A stretch of 64,000 nucleotides of DNA from Hyphomicrobium sp. 12-62-95 (GCA_002279935.1 NCCZ01000005.1:62001-126000), one strand, 5' to 3'. Shown: positions 35,934 to 46,133, numbered from the stretch's first letter. A program made the numbers and translations. The notes: generated from the sequence alone by a model not told the origin.

Positions 35934-37187
35934 TCACTCTGCCGCGATCTGCAGTTCGGGTCGCAGCGTCTCTTGTGACCTAAGCGCAGCTTCCCGATTG
36001 GCGATGTAGTCGCGGGTGAGCGGCACAGCGTCGAGCCGCTTTGCCAACTGAATTTGGAACACCATCAGTCCGCCATGCCTGAAGCCAGCCTCACAACCAG
36101 CCAGATAGAATTCCCACATCCTGCAAAATCGCTCGTCATAGATCGCCTCGGCTTCGGCGCGACGTGACACAAAACGCTCGCGCCAAGCTCTCAGTGTTTC
36201 AGCGTAGTGGAGCCGAAGGATTTCAATGTCTGTTACGATGAGCCCAGCTCTTTCGATTGCTGGAAGGACCTCGGACAATGCAGGCGAATACCCTCCTGGA
36301 AAAATGTACTTAGCCATCCAGGGATTGGTGAAGCCGGGCCCGTCTATGCTGCCGATCGAATGCAGCAGCATGACACCGTCATCGGCAAGAAGATCAGCTG
36401 CCTTCGAGAAAAAGACGTCATAGTAGCCAACGCCGACATGCTCGAACATGCCGACCGAAACAATGCGATCGAACTGACCTTGGACGGCGCGATAGTCCTG
36501 CAACCGGAAGTCGACGGCACTTGTAAGACCTTTGTGGATGGCACGTTTGCATGCAGTGTCGAGCTGCTCATCCGACAGCGTGACGCCGGTGACCTCGGCG
36601 CCGCATTGCTCAGCGAGATACAGCGCAAGCCCGCCCCAGCCGCTTCCAATATCAAGCACGCTATGTCCTGGCTCGATGAGGAGCTTGGCTGCGATGTGCC
36701 GCTTTTTTGAAAGCTGTGCCTCGTCGAGGGTTTGGTTTCGGTGCTCGAAATAGGCACAAGAATACTGACGATCTGGATCGAGAAACAAATCGTAGAGGCG
36801 TCCGTCGAGATCGTAGTGGTGGGCTACATTGCGTTTGGCCCGGCCCTCCGAATTGCGCTGATACATAGGCCGAAGGGCCTTGCGTATCTGCAATTGCATT
36901 TTGCGCAACCGAGTCTTTGGCAGCAGGACAAGATTGCGCATTGCGATCAAGCACACGTCATAGATCGTGCCCCGATCAACAATGAGCCTTCCATCCATAT
37001 AAAGTTCGCCAAATGCCAGAGGCGGGTTCAGCAGCAGCTGACGCTCTGCTGCCCTATCCGCAAATCGGATCGACGCAGACGGCCCTGTCCCATTCCCAAA
37101 CATACGCCGGGCGGCGGACGGCCCTGAAACTTCAAGTGATCCATCCTGGATGAACCGCCTGAAGAAATTGTCCAAGAGACGGCTCAT
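35934..37187 (-). CDS. Cyclopropane-fatty-acid synthase-like methyltransferase
   Basis: A 417-residue SAM-dependent methyltransferase of the CFA/mycolic-acid type: start at ATG 37187 behind GGAGGCTGA, N-terminal lipid-facing domain, then motif I (VLDIGSGWGGLALYLAE), AYFEHRN and SVGMFEHVGVGYYDVFF. It adds a methylene bridge to unsaturated phospholipid chains, which stiffens membranes under acid or solvent stress. The start codon lies directly after the stop of the DUF3141 gene, so both are co-translated. Confidence 0.9.
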   Translation of the reverse strand: MSRLLDNFFRRFIQDGSLEVSGPSAARRMFGNGTGPSASIRFADRAAERQLLLNPPLAFGELYMDGRLIVDRGTIYDVCLIAMRNLVLLPKTRLRKMQLQIRKALRPMYQRNSEGRAKRNVAHHYDLDGRLYDLFLDPDRQYSCAYFEHRNQTLDEAQLSKKRHIAAKLLIEPGHSVLDIGSGWGGLALYLAEQCGAEVTGVTLSDEQLDTACKRAIHKGLTSAVDFRLQDYRAVQGQFDRIVSVGMFEHVGVGYYDVFFSKAADLLADDGVMLLHSIGSIDGPGFTNPWMAKYIFPGGYSPALSEVLPAIERAGLIVTDIEILRLHYAETLRAWRERFVSRRAEAEAIYDERFCRMWEFYLAGCEAGFRHGGLMVFQIQLAKRLDAVPLTRDYIANREAALRSQETLRPELQIAAE

Positions 37188-37188
37188 T

Positions 37189-39009
37189 TCAGCCTCCGTA
37201 CATGTTGGTGAACGTGCGTTCTTGCCCAGCATCCCGCACCTTCCGGGCGGTTTCCCAGAAGGATGCAATCTGTGTGATCAGCTGCCGCTCCTGAGCTATG
37301 AGTGGATGGTCGTCAGACAAGGCCTTGCGATTCTTTGAGACTGCGTCGGCCAAGACTGAAAAGGCGTTCATCCAAGGGAAAAAGCTCTCGGAGTACATGT
37401 AGCGGCTGGTGCGCATCGGATGCAGCCACTGCATAGTCTGCGCAGCCCACGGGTTCGTCATTGCTTGGACCCAAGGACTGACAAATGTCCGATAGATGCT
37501 TTCGTTAAACTCCGAGACCTGGCGAACCCGTTCGAAGGCGGCTCGCGGATATTCGAACTTGATATCTTCGACGTTTCGAGGCTCGAACCGCACCGTATAT
37601 TGGTGCCGCTCACAATCGGGATCACCAGTTGGATTATCGATCTTCATCTCATAAAGACCGACGGGAAGGGCTTCGATCTCGCCTAGGTTTTCGAGGATGG
37701 CACGATGCTCGAAGCGGACAACCTTCGCTGACACAAAAATGCCGAGGTGACCAATTTTTGGATTGGTAAGATAGACAATGCGCTGGCCGCACGCCTTCAG
37801 ATCTGCCGTGCTCTTGTAGACGGCGGGAATCCAGCCGAGCGCCTGGTGCGGCGGCGTAATGTTGTCGCCGTAAGACGAAAAAATGACGAGTGGATTGCGG
37901 ATTGTGCGCAGATCGACTGTGCAGTGCTCATCCAGCCGCACTTGGCCCTGCTCGAGCTGATTGCCTATGAAAAGATCTTCGACGATCGACACGATCTCTT
38001 CGCCGCTCAAGCGGTAAAAGCCACCCCACCAACGCTCAAAATCAAGAAAGCGCTCGGCCTCCGTGTCAATCCGCGTAAACAGGTTCGCATACTTTTCGAA
38101 GAGCGCATTGCCCGGATTGAGATTCTCAAAATTCTGCACAAGCCAGGCGCCGTCAAAACGCCCGCCGTTACTATCGGCAAGGAAATGATTGAGCCAGACG
38201 CCACCGACGAAGCCGCCCATCATCCGCAACGGATTTATGCCGGGCTCGCCGCCCCAATAGGAGAGCGGGGAACCGTTAAGGACTGCGGCGCCGACTTGCC
38301 CTTCGCAATCTGCCGCGACGAGTACCGCCGCCCATCCACCTTGGCAATTTCCATAGAGAACCGGGCGCTTACCCTCGTGGCGCTCGGCGACGTGCGCAAC
38401 AAATCGACCGAGGGCCGTGACGACGTCGGCGAGTGTTTGGCCCTTGCATGGCTCTGGGAAAAAGACAACGAAGTACACCGGATGCCCTGTGTGTAGCGCG
38501 ATGCCGACCTCTGAGTCACGCTTAAAGCCGCCGATGCCCGGGCCATGACCGGCGCGCGGATCAATCACGAGAACCGGCGGCTTGGAAAGATCGACGCAGT
38601 CGTCCCAGCAATCTTCGCCAACCTCCGTAATGCGTACGAGAGCGTAGTTGACGGGCCGCTCAAATTCACGCGCGTCTAGCAGCGTTTCATACTTGAAGTT
38701 TAGCAATGGCGGCATTCCGGCACGCTCGTGCTCCAGCATGTTGTTGGCGCGCTTTCTCATCGTGTCGAAGAACAGGATCGTGCGTTCGAGCACGTCGCGC
38801 TGGTAGGTAAACAAATCCATAGGGGTGACGGCCACCATGTCTGTTTCGTTCTTGGTTGACGTCATTTCGATGGTGACCGCAGGCGTTGTTCCCTGTCGTC
38901 CTGATGTAGGACGCGCTTCGATATGCTTCGTCGTCACACTAGGACGAGCCGATAGAGGCACTTCTGGTTTCTCAGCGCGGATAACAATAGCTTTGCGAGC
39001 CTCGACCAT
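37189..39009 (-). CDS. DUF3141 alpha/beta-hydrolase (PHA-synthase-like)
   Basis: A 606-residue protein related to poly(3-hydroxyalkanoate) synthases. ATG 39009 follows AAGGAG by 8 bases. The hydrolase core shows VIDPRAGHGPGIGGFKRDSE and a nucleophile elbow GNCQGGWAA with Cys as in PHA synthases. DUF3141 proteins are often near 750-800 residues; this one lacks part of the usual C-terminal region. It is linked with FabI, Pta, AckA and CFA genes in an acyl/stress block. Whether it makes polymer is unknown. Confidence 0.82.
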   Translation of the reverse strand: MVEARKAIVIRAEKPEVPLSARPSVTTKHIEARPTSGRQGTTPAVTIEMTSTKNETDMVAVTPMDLFTYQRDVLERTILFFDTMRKRANNMLEHERAGMPPLLNFKYETLLDAREFERPVNYALVRITEVGEDCWDDCVDLSKPPVLVIDPRAGHGPGIGGFKRDSEVGIALHTGHPVYFVVFFPEPCKGQTLADVVTALGRFVAHVAERHEGKRPVLYGNCQGGWAAVLVAADCEGQVGAAVLNGSPLSYWGGEPGINPLRMMGGFVGGVWLNHFLADSNGGRFDGAWLVQNFENLNPGNALFEKYANLFTRIDTEAERFLDFERWWGGFYRLSGEEIVSIVEDLFIGNQLEQGQVRLDEHCTVDLRTIRNPLVIFSSYGDNITPPHQALGWIPAVYKSTADLKACGQRIVYLTNPKIGHLGIFVSAKVVRFEHRAILENLGEIEALPVGLYEMKIDNPTGDPDCERHQYTVRFEPRNVEDIKFEYPRAAFERVRQVSEFNESIYRTFVSPWVQAMTNPWAAQTMQWLHPMRTSRYMYSESFFPWMNAFSVLADAVSKNRKALSDDHPLIAQERQLITQIASFWETARKVRDAGQERTFTNMYGG

Positions 39010-39021
39010 AACGGGCACTCC

Positions 39022-39315
39022 TTAACCTCGTTGAGAACTGAACCAATTGAAAAGAAATCCGTAAAGCAACGCCACGTACCAGCCGTAGGCGATGCTCTCG
39101 AACAGACCGAGTAGGATACCGGTTGGCGTCCAATCGAAGCCCGGCAAGAACTGAAACCAGGGGAGATGATTACCGACGTCTGGAACGAAGACCCGCAGCG
39201 CGACGCAAAGACCATAGGTGATCGAGAAGAAGGCGCTCAGGCTCAGACCCAAGGCGACGATTGGTAGGCGGTGCGCTTGGTCGCCCGTCTGAATTGCCGA
39301 ATGATGGACTGTCAT
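39022..39315 (-). CDS. DUF5676 family membrane protein
   Basis: A 97-residue protein with two membrane segments and the DUF5676 pattern: SITYGLCVALRVFVPD, then FLPGFDWTPTGILLGL and ESIAYGWYVALLYGFLFNW. Function unknown; the family is common in metal islands. It is the first gene of the minus-strand DUF3141/CFA operon and diverges from the MerR regulator gene across a shared control region. Confidence 0.78.
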   Translation of the reverse strand: MTVHHSAIQTGDQAHRLPIVALGLSLSAFFSITYGLCVALRVFVPDVGNHLPWFQFLPGFDWTPTGILLGLFESIAYGWYVALLYGFLFNWFSSQRG

Positions 39316-39409
39316 AACTCATACCTCATATGTCTGCCGTTGAAGAGTTCTCGGCTGCGCGTCGCCTTCCACTCGGTCGCACAAGGAAATCTGACTTGAC
39401 TCCTGCACC

Positions 39410-39439
39410 TTGAAGTCTCCAATAATTGGACACTCAAAT
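39410..39439 (+). promoter_or_regulatory. MerR-type promoter/operator
   Basis: TTGAAG (39410-39415) and TCAAAT (39434-39439) are -35 and -10-like, 18 bases apart, and the spacer holds the dyad TCCAAT-A-ATTGGA (39418-39430), extended by TTGA/TCAA arms. An operator centred in a long spacer is the MerR hallmark. It can serve the MerR gene and, on the other strand, the DUF5676 operon. Confidence 0.55.
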
Positions 39440-39461
39440 CACAACGTTGTGAGGTGCCCTA

Positions 39462-39857
39462 ATGTTCCGTATCGGCGAAGCCGCACGCCTATCCGGTGTT
39501 AGCATCAAGCTGATCCGCCACTACGAGAGCGTTGGCCTGCTGAAGTCTGTTGATCGGCAAGCTAACGGATACAGAACTTACGAAAATCGCGACGTACACG
39601 AACTCCGCTTCATCCGGCGGGCACGGGTACTTGGCTTCTCGATTGCAGAGATCAATCAGCTCCTCGAACTTTGGCGAAACAAACAACGTCGGAGCTACAC
39701 GGTTCGCAAGTTGGCGGAAGCTCACCTCGATAAACTGCAAGTTCGAGCTGAAGCTCTTAGGGACGTATCGGGCGTTCTTCGCGGCTTGATTGATGCGTGC
39801 GAAGGCGGCGAGAGGCCGAACTGCCCGATCCTCGACAACCTGGGCGGCACTGATTGA
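39462..39857 (+). CDS. MerR-family regulator, copper type (CueR/HmrR-like)
   Basis: A 131-residue MerR regulator: N-terminal winged helix (RIGEAARLSGVSIKLIRHYE), dimerisation helix, and a metal loop with Cys-x7-Cys (CEGGERPNC), the spacing found in CueR-type Cu(I) sensors. GAGGTG lies upstream of the ATG. It probably activates from the dyad at 39418-39430 when Cu(I) or Ag(I) binds. Targets beyond the divergent DUF5676 operon cannot be told. Confidence 0.88.
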   Translation: MFRIGEAARLSGVSIKLIRHYESVGLLKSVDRQANGYRTYENRDVHELRFIRRARVLGFSIAEINQLLELWRNKQRRSYTVRKLAEAHLDKLQVRAEALRDVSGVLRGLIDACEGGERPNCPILDNLGGTD

Positions 39858-40101
39858 CTTTCGAGTAACGGCAAACATGACGTTCGTTGCCGCTTCAATC
39901 TGGAGTGCGGACCGGAACATGATTCAATAGTTCTCCGAGTAGAGAGCCAGTGCACAATCCGCGATTAGCGTGCGCTGTGCGCTGACATTGCGGTCAAAGC
40001 TGCGGATTTTGGAGCGTCAGTCGTGCCCGCTAGCGCAAGGCGCATGAGCTCGGGTCCCGACTACGACACTGACGCAGGCACAGGACCGGTGGCACGCGCG
40101 A

Positions 40102-40680
40102 TCAGGCGCGAGGGGGCGGAAGTTCGGGAGCAATTGACATGTCGCGATGGACAGTGTTGACCAACGCAAACCACGCACTGGCAACAAGCGGACTCAGTGC
40201 CGTAGTCTCTGGCGAGATTAGTGCGTTTCCGGCAGACCAACAACCGGCGGACGATGACCCGCAACCAGTGCGGCACCCCAATGAAACACAGCAACCGCCT
40301 GGGCAGTTGCAGCAGTTTCCATCGCAAGAACGCTGGGAGGTCACGGAGCCGCTTGTCAGAAAGAATTCTGGTTCCGCATCGGTCGATAATTTTGCTGCAC
40401 CTTGTGTTTCAATGCTCACGGATGGAGGAATTTGATCTCCGCTCTCCTTCGTATGCAATTCTGTCTGGCTCGCTAGGGCTTCGATGACGCCGCCGGTTGC
40501 AAAGCTCCGATCCGTGGTCAAGACCTCTACCTTATGAACCGCCGCCCGATCATTTTCGGATCGAAACTCAACATGATAATGCCCAGCGTGCGCCAACGCC
40601 TGCCCCGCATACAGCACGACCGCGAGTGCGGTCGAAACTGCAATCGTCAATGATCTACAAGGTCGATATTTCGACAGCAT
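40102..40680 (-). CDS. Cys-rich exported protein (copper-island paralogue 1)
   Basis: A 192-residue protein from ATG 40680 (GAGGAAC upstream), with a signal peptide ending ALA, a His start (HAGHYHVEF) and a central Cys cluster of ten Cys in about 27 residues (CDGNCCNCPGGCC then SLGCRTGCGSSSAGC). The C-terminus is PELPPPRA. The proteins at 46638 and 54823 share the plan: signal peptide, Cys cluster, short tail ending PP-R/K-A/V. Probably a periplasmic metal-binding family; function unknown. Confidence 0.65.
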   Translation of the reverse strand: MLSKYRPCRSLTIAVSTALAVVLYAGQALAHAGHYHVEFRSENDRAAVHKVEVLTTDRSFATGGVIEALASQTELHTKESGDQIPPSVSIETQGAAKLSTDAEPEFFLTSGSVTSQRSCDGNCCNCPGGCCVSLGCRTGCGSSSAGCWSAGNALISPETTALSPLVASAWFALVNTVHRDMSIAPELPPPRA

Positions 40681-40756
40681 TGTTCCTCGCAAGCGATTCG
40701 CAGAGCTTACACTTGTCCTGTTGACCCCCAGAAAGGCTTTGATCTGGATCAAAGGG

Positions 40757-41513
40757 ATGACAATCAACTTCAATCAAATTATCCCGCTAGCTGTTCGCTA
40801 CATCAAGCTCGGCGAAGGCGGGCTCTGGGAAGCTGAGTGCCAGCCGCGTGGGATCGTTCGCTTCGGCTTCGGCAGCTCACGTCCAGACCGTTTCGCCCAA
40901 TGCTCGAGCGGGAAGGGTTCCTCGCCGAAGGCAAGACGGCATCGACGACGACCAGGTTCCCGAACGAGATCCGAACATTCTTTGAGGATCGCGGCAGCAT
41001 TCTGTGGATCACGTTCTTTGGAGAACGACTGGGTTGGGGTTTTTTGGACGCATTACCGGCCCAGCCGAGTGATGATGGTCGTGGCGTCTGGCGATTGGTC
41101 TCAGGCGGCGGGAAACACACAGACATCAACGGCGATGCCCTGACGAAAGAGCGCTTGACCGGATCGCTCACCAAGCTTGCCGCCTACAGAGGCACCTCGT
41201 GCAGTGTGGACGAAGACGAACTGCTCGTTGATCTCGTTTTTGCGTCCTGCGGCCGGAGAAGACTGGGCGTGGTGGGGAAGACTCAAAAACGCTCGATCTC
41301 GATCTGATGTTGCCGAGCACAGGTGAGCGCGCCTTCCTCCAAGTGAAGCCTCGAACGACTGCGCATGAGCTTGCAGATTATGTGACGGCACCCGACCAAG
41401 CGGGGCCCTTCGATCGCATGTTTTTCATCTACCACACCGGCACGATCTCGACGGAAGACGACCGGATTATTATGGCTCAGACAAAGCCGGTGGATAAGCG
41501 CTCCGGAGAATGA
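40757..41513 (+). pseudogene. Decayed gene, restriction-endonuclease-like C-terminus
   Basis: Three consecutive frames join into one protein: MTINFNQIIPLAVRYIKLGE from 40757, then after a shift near 40895 EREGFLAEGKTASTTTRFPN and SILWITFFGERLGWGFLD, then after a shift near 41270 LDLDLMLPSTGERAFLQVKP with a D-x(n)-QxK pattern that resembles nuclease active sites, ending at TGA 41511. Two frameshifts make it inactive. I do not recognise the full-length family; nuclease is a tentative reading. Confidence 0.6.
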
Positions 41514-41701
41514 GCAAAGAGCGGGGTCACGGTTAGTATTCGCAAGAGCCGTTAACTGTGCAAAAGCACGCACGTCTCTAGAACCTTATGGGCGGGCTAC
41601 GACCAGTTGTAACGCGTGGCACTGACTTCCGTTCCTGAGCGATCTCCGATGGTGGTGGGGACATCGAGCATGGAGACCCGCGCGCGCGATCTAGGATTGC
41701 G

Positions 41702-42988
41702 TCATCGGCATGATTGCGCCGGAGCGCCGTCAGCGATGAAGACCGGAGCGAAGCCGCCCCCTTCGGTCCGGAAGTTCGTCGTCTGGCCCTGATACAAGCG
41801 CGCTGCGATCAGTTGAATCTTGCCGTCATAGGTGTAGTTGCGAAGGTCCGCTTTTAAGCTGCGCTGCGTTCCATCGACGGAAATCTGCCGCGTGCTTGGC
41901 GTGACGATCCTTTGGGCGACGTAACTAGCGTTCAGTATCTCGGCCCAGACCCGGCGTGTGATCTTATCGCCCCGATACGCCGCCTTGCCGCCATAACCGG
42001 CTGTTGGCTTGAAAAACCATTGATCGCGCCCGCTCCATAGTTCGGCGGCACATTTTGGCGTTACGGCGATCGTGCCGGGAATGCCGCTCTGCAGCACGCG
42101 CACAAGGTCGTCAGAGATGCCCCAAGTCCGCAGTAGGTCCACATCACTTAAGAGCACGAGATTGGATTTGTTCGCGTAGATGGCATGGGTCCACGGGTTT
42201 GGAGTTACGACAACGTCACCGGCCAAATAGGCGCTGCGAAGCGCAAGGTTCTCGGGTTGCTCCAGCTGAAAGTCAGTCAGCCGGTTGTAGACGAGATCTA
42301 TCCGCCGCTCTTCGTGCCACAAATGACCGTCGCGATGCGTAAGTTCGGACGGTGACGCAATGATTGCACCCATCCCGCGTTTTTCGAACAGCCGCTGGAA
42401 CAGGACAAACTCGGGATAAAGGTATTGTCCGCGCGGTGCTTGATCAACGATGGCGATCGTCTCAAGTGGTCCTGTCCGGCCCTGCCTTTTCCACTCGGCG
42501 TGGAAGCTCGCAACGAAGTCAGAGCACAGCGCATCGAGATTGACCCGCATGGACGCTTCGAGGTTCATGTCATTGCAACAAGTCCTCTGCGCCTGCAGCA
42601 AGTAGGCGTTGATCAGCGCTCCTCCGGCATTGGTGTTGATTTCGATCAGCATCGGGCCGTCGTCGCCCAAATGAAAATCATACCCCATGAAGACTCCGTT
42701 GGGGCCGGGCCGATACCGCGCGATCTCCGCAGCGTGCCCGAGCACAGCCGACTGGTATTGTGGCAAGCGTGCAATAGCCTCGATGGCGCGGATGATTTCT
42801 TGCATCCGGTCGGCGTGCGCCTTTGTAAGGAATACCGGCTGGGCCGAGAGCAGATAGGGATGGGTCAACGCTAATGCGCGGCAGAATTCCGGATCAGCTA
42901 CCGCCTTTTCTATTGCCCGGCACAGCGCATCACGATCAAGCGTCACGCAGGTGCAATCAGTATTGAGGCGCTCGATATCGTTGCTCAC
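41702..42988 (-). CDS. ATP-grasp-like protein in the copA operon
   Basis: A 428-residue soluble protein. The features of an ATP-grasp ligase are a substrate loop rich in Glu/Asn (MLIEINTNAGGALINAYLL), a Lys-rich nucleotide loop (WFFKPTAGYGGKAAYRG) and a C-terminal Asp/Asn region (KADLRNYTYDGKIQLIAAR). Substrate unknown; peptide or glutathione-type ligation would suit metal stress. GTG 42988 starts it. It is the last gene of the copA operon after a membrane-protein gene. Confidence 0.72.
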   Translation of the reverse strand: MSNDIERLNTDCTCVTLDRDALCRAIEKAVADPEFCRALALTHPYLLSAQPVFLTKAHADRMQEIIRAIEAIARLPQYQSAVLGHAAEIARYRPGPNGVFMGYDFHLGDDGPMLIEINTNAGGALINAYLLQAQRTCCNDMNLEASMRVNLDALCSDFVASFHAEWKRQGRTGPLETIAIVDQAPRGQYLYPEFVLFQRLFEKRGMGAIIASPSELTHRDGHLWHEERRIDLVYNRLTDFQLEQPENLALRSAYLAGDVVVTPNPWTHAIYANKSNLVLLSDVDLLRTWGISDDLVRVLQSGIPGTIAVTPKCAAELWSGRDQWFFKPTAGYGGKAAYRGDKITRRVWAEILNASYVAQRIVTPSTRQISVDGTQRSLKADLRNYTYDGKIQLIAARLYQGQTTNFRTEGGGFAPVFIADGAPAQSCR

Positions 42989-43061
42989 AGTCGGCCGGTC
43001 CTCGGTACCTGAACTATTGAACGGTCAATGGTCGAGGGGTGCTAAGGCGTCCAGACCATCA

Positions 43062-43523
43062 TCACGCTGCTTTGCTGGGCACAGCAAGCCTGACGCTGGC
43101 AAGGGCCACGATCGGCACGATGAGCCACTGCAGAAGCGGTGAGACACCCAATTCGATACCACCGATCCGCACCGTCGGCATGGAGGCCGAGTAGGCCCAC
43201 GCTTGACGAACATAGACGTTAAACCATTCGCTGTATGCCGTGTAGCTCAGTCCAAAAACAATCGTCAGCACCGCAACCTGTTTCCAGTCTCCGCGAGGCC
43301 ACGACCAGCTGCGGCCGACCAAAATGGCGGCAATGAGACTGCTTGCTGCGATCATGAGGTCGCCGACCGTGCAGTGTACGACAGCGAAAACGATCTCCCA
43401 ACGCGGGGCGCTCGTCCAAAGTGTGTAAAGCGGAAGCTGCAAAGTCTCCCAGGCGAGATGAGCGAATGCAGAAACGCCGAGATAAATGCCTGCTGCCCAA
43501 AACCGCTCGTTCCAGTCTTCCAT
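43062..43523 (-). CDS. Membrane protein of unknown function
   Basis: A 153-residue protein with four membrane segments; the first carries YLGVSAFAHLAWETLQLPLY, with His and Glu inside the membrane as possible metal ligands. It starts 3 bases after the copA stop, so it is co-translated with the copper pump. No family name known to me. Confidence 0.7.
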   Translation of the reverse strand: MEDWNERFWAAGIYLGVSAFAHLAWETLQLPLYTLWTSAPRWEIVFAVVHCTVGDLMIAASSLIAAILVGRSWSWPRGDWKQVAVLTIVFGLSYTAYSEWFNVYVRQAWAYSASMPTVRIGGIELGVSPLLQWLIVPIVALASVRLAVPSKAA

Positions 43524-43526
43524 GGT

Positions 43527-45899
43527 CTAAAGCCTGATGGCCCTCAGCCGCAGGGCGTTGGCGATCACGCTCACAGATGACAGCGCCATAGCTGCTGCCG
43601 CGATAATGGGTGATAGTAGAATGCCAAGAACGGGATAAAGAATTCCCGCCGCCACCGGCACGCCAGCCGCGTTATAGATAAAGGCAAAGAACAGGTTTTG
43701 CCGGATGTTGCCCATGGTCGCCTGCGATAGGCGGCGCGCGCGCACGATGCCAGTGAGATCGCCTTTGACGAGCGTGATGCCTGCGCTCTCGATGGCAACG
43801 TCGGTGCCAGTTCCCATAGCGATGCCAACATCGGCCGCAGCAAGCGCAGGCGCATCATTGACGCCGTCTCCGGCCATCGCAACGACATGACCCTCGCTTT
43901 TGAGCCGCTCGACTATGCGGCTCTTGTCTTCAGGAAGGACCTCAGCCTCCACTTGGGTGATGCCGAGTTTGCGGGCGACCGCTTGCGCGGTGACTCTATT
44001 GTCACCAGTCAGCATGACGATGGTGAGGCCCGCAGCTTTGAGTGCGTGCAGCGCCTCTGGCGTCGTGGACTTGATAGGGTCCGCAATAGCGAGAATGCCT
44101 GCGAGTGCACCATCGAGCGCAATAAAGATGACGGTCGCGCCGTCTTCGCGCAGCCGATCCGCTTCGTCATCCAAGGACGCCGTGTCGATTCCGGCGTCCG
44201 TCATAATGCGCGCATTGCCGATCACCATGCGCTTGCCGCCCACGAGGCCCGTCACGCCTTTGCCGCTGGGCGCGTCAAAATTCTCGACCGTTAATAGCGC
44301 GAGGCTTTTGGCTTCCGCTGCCGCAACGATCGCGGCGCCGAGCGGATGTTGGCTCATCCGTTCAAGGCTAGCGGCAAACTGCAGGAGGTTGTGTTCAGAA
44401 ACACCATTTACCGTCCGCACCGCGACCACTTTTGGTTTGCCTTCAGTCAGCGTCCCGGTTTTGTCGATGACGATCGTATCGACCTTTTCCAGCCGCTCCA
44501 GCGCTTCGGCGTTTTTGATCAGAACGCCTGTTTGCGCGCCGCGACCAACTGCGACCATGATCGACATCGGGGTGGCAAGCCCTAGCGCGCAAGGGCAGGC
44601 GATAATGAGCACGGAAACGGCAGCAATCAGCCCATAGGTCATGCTGGGTTCTGGTCCCCAGATCGCCCATACGGCGAATGCCAGAACTGCCACGCCAATC
44701 ACAAGCGGCACGAACCAGCCCGAGACCTGATCGGCGAGCCGTTGAATGGGCGCGCGGCTTCGCTGCGCTTGCGCCACCATCTGAACAATGCGGGCCAGCA
44801 TGGTATCGCGGCCGATCTTGTCGGCACGCATGACAAAACTTCCGGATTGATTGATCGTGCCGGCGATAACAATGTCACCGGCAGATTTTGTGACAGGCAG
44901 CGACTCGCCAGTCACCATGGATTCATCGACGGTGCTGCGTCCCTCAACAACGGTGCCGTCAACTGGCACCTTATCGCCCGGCCTCAAGCGCAGAAGGTCA
45001 CCCACAGCGATCTGGTCGAGCGAAATTTCTTCGGCACTGCCGGTTTTCAACACGCGCCACGCCGTCTTAGGCGCGAGATCAAGCAAAGCGCGGATCGCGC
45101 CGCCTGTACTTTCACGGGCTTTGAGTTCGAGGACTTGCCCTAAGAGCACCAGCACCGTGATGACGGCGGCGGCCTCGAAGTAAACCGGCACAGCACCGTC
45201 CATGGTGCGGAATGCGGCTGGAAACGACTCTGGGATCAGCGTCGCCACAACGCTGTAAATCCAAGCGACGCCCGTGCCCATAGCGATGAGCGTGAACATG
45301 TTGAGATTGCGGGATCGCAGCGAAGCCCAGCCTCGTTCAAAAAAGGGCCATCCAGCCCACAACACAACGGGCGTTGCCAGAATAAGCTGCAACCAGTTGG
45401 ATATGCGCGGCGCGATTATCGTATGAAGACCGGCAAAGTGCCCGCCCATCTCTAAAATGAGAACGGGAATGGCAAGCGCCAGACCGATCCAGAAACGCCG
45501 GGACATATCGGCAAGCTCAGGATTTGGGCCAGACTCCAGACTAACAATGTCCGGCTCAAGTGCCATCCCGCAGATGGGGCAAGCGCCGGGGCCTATCTGA
45601 CGAATTTGCGGGTGCATCGGGCAGGTGTAGATCGTGCCTGCGGGCACCGCATGGTCGTCGCCAGCGCTCTTATCCAGATAGGTGGTGGGATTGGCGATAA
45701 ATTTTGTGCGGCACCCGGCCGAGCAAAAATAATACGGGTGTCCTTCGTGCTCTGCGCTGTGCTTGGCGGCATGGGGATCAACATCCATGCCGCAGACAAG
45801 GTCTTTGACTAAATACTCAGCGCGTTGATCGCTGCTCGCTTCATCATGAGCATGCGCGCCGTGGTCGGATTTCAGTGACGAGTTTCGCTTATCCATCAT
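43527..45899 (-). CDS. copA: Cu(I)-exporting P1B-type ATPase CopA
   Basis: A 790-residue copper pump without classical HMA domains. Instead it has a YHS domain (about 31-75, [11 protein letters not shown] and [12 protein letters not shown]) and a heavy-metal-binding domain (91-115, [20 protein letters not shown]). The core has CPC in [28 protein letters not shown] and GDGVNDAPA. It exports Cu(I) from the cytosol. A CsoR gene is divergent and its operators lie in between, so copper induction through CsoR is likely, though a small Cys-rich gene (45933) is transcribed first. Confidence 0.95.
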   Translation of the reverse strand: MMDKRNSSLKSDHGAHAHDEASSDQRAEYLVKDLVCGMDVDPHAAKHSAEHEGHPYYFCSAGCRTKFIANPTTYLDKSAGDDHAVPAGTIYTCPMHPQIRQIGPGACPICGMALEPDIVSLESGPNPELADMSRRFWIGLALAIPVLILEMGGHFAGLHTIIAPRISNWLQLILATPVVLWAGWPFFERGWASLRSRNLNMFTLIAMGTGVAWIYSVVATLIPESFPAAFRTMDGAVPVYFEAAAVITVLVLLGQVLELKARESTGGAIRALLDLAPKTAWRVLKTGSAEEISLDQIAVGDLLRLRPGDKVPVDGTVVEGRSTVDESMVTGESLPVTKSAGDIVIAGTINQSGSFVMRADKIGRDTMLARIVQMVAQAQRSRAPIQRLADQVSGWFVPLVIGVAVLAFAVWAIWGPEPSMTYGLIAAVSVLIIACPCALGLATPMSIMVAVGRGAQTGVLIKNAEALERLEKVDTIVIDKTGTLTEGKPKVVAVRTVNGVSEHNLLQFAASLERMSQHPLGAAIVAAAEAKSLALLTVENFDAPSGKGVTGLVGGKRMVIGNARIMTDAGIDTASLDDEADRLREDGATVIFIALDGALAGILAIADPIKSTTPEALHALKAAGLTIVMLTGDNRVTAQAVARKLGITQVEAEVLPEDKSRIVERLKSEGHVVAMAGDGVNDAPALAAADVGIAMGTGTDVAIESAGITLVKGDLTGIVRARRLSQATMGNIRQNLFFAFIYNAAGVPVAAGILYPVLGILLSPIIAAAAMALSSVSVIANALRLRAIRL

Positions 45900-45932
45900 G
45901 TTTCACTCAATAGCTCACTCGCCACACTTGTT

Positions 45933-46133
45933 TCAGGACTTCGCCTGCATGGCACTTTTTTCGTGAGCGTCGTCGGTGGCCTTCTGGGCGGTCCCACAGC
46001 AACATTTGGCATCCGTGGATTTTGCGAGGGCCGCTTTATGGTCGCCCTTTTCGTGAAGCTCAGCGGCTCCATAATGGGCCTTCGCAGCGGCCTCGTGATT
46101 TTCAGCGGCTTTGGTATGACTGGCGCATGGCAT
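45933..46133 (-). CDS. Small Cys/His-rich protein
   Basis: A 66-residue hydrophilic protein with CCCG (ADKAKCCCGTAQ-like, seen as DAKCCCGTAQK) and several His/Lys/Ala-rich helical repeats (HEAAAKAHYGAAELHEKG). AAGGAG precedes ATG 46133. First gene of the copA operon; probably a cytosolic copper-binding peptide, in the role a CopZ chaperone has elsewhere, though not of that family. Confidence 0.7.
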   Translation of the reverse strand: MPCASHTKAAENHEAAAKAHYGAAELHEKGDHKAALAKSTDAKCCCGTAQKATDDAHEKSAMQAKS

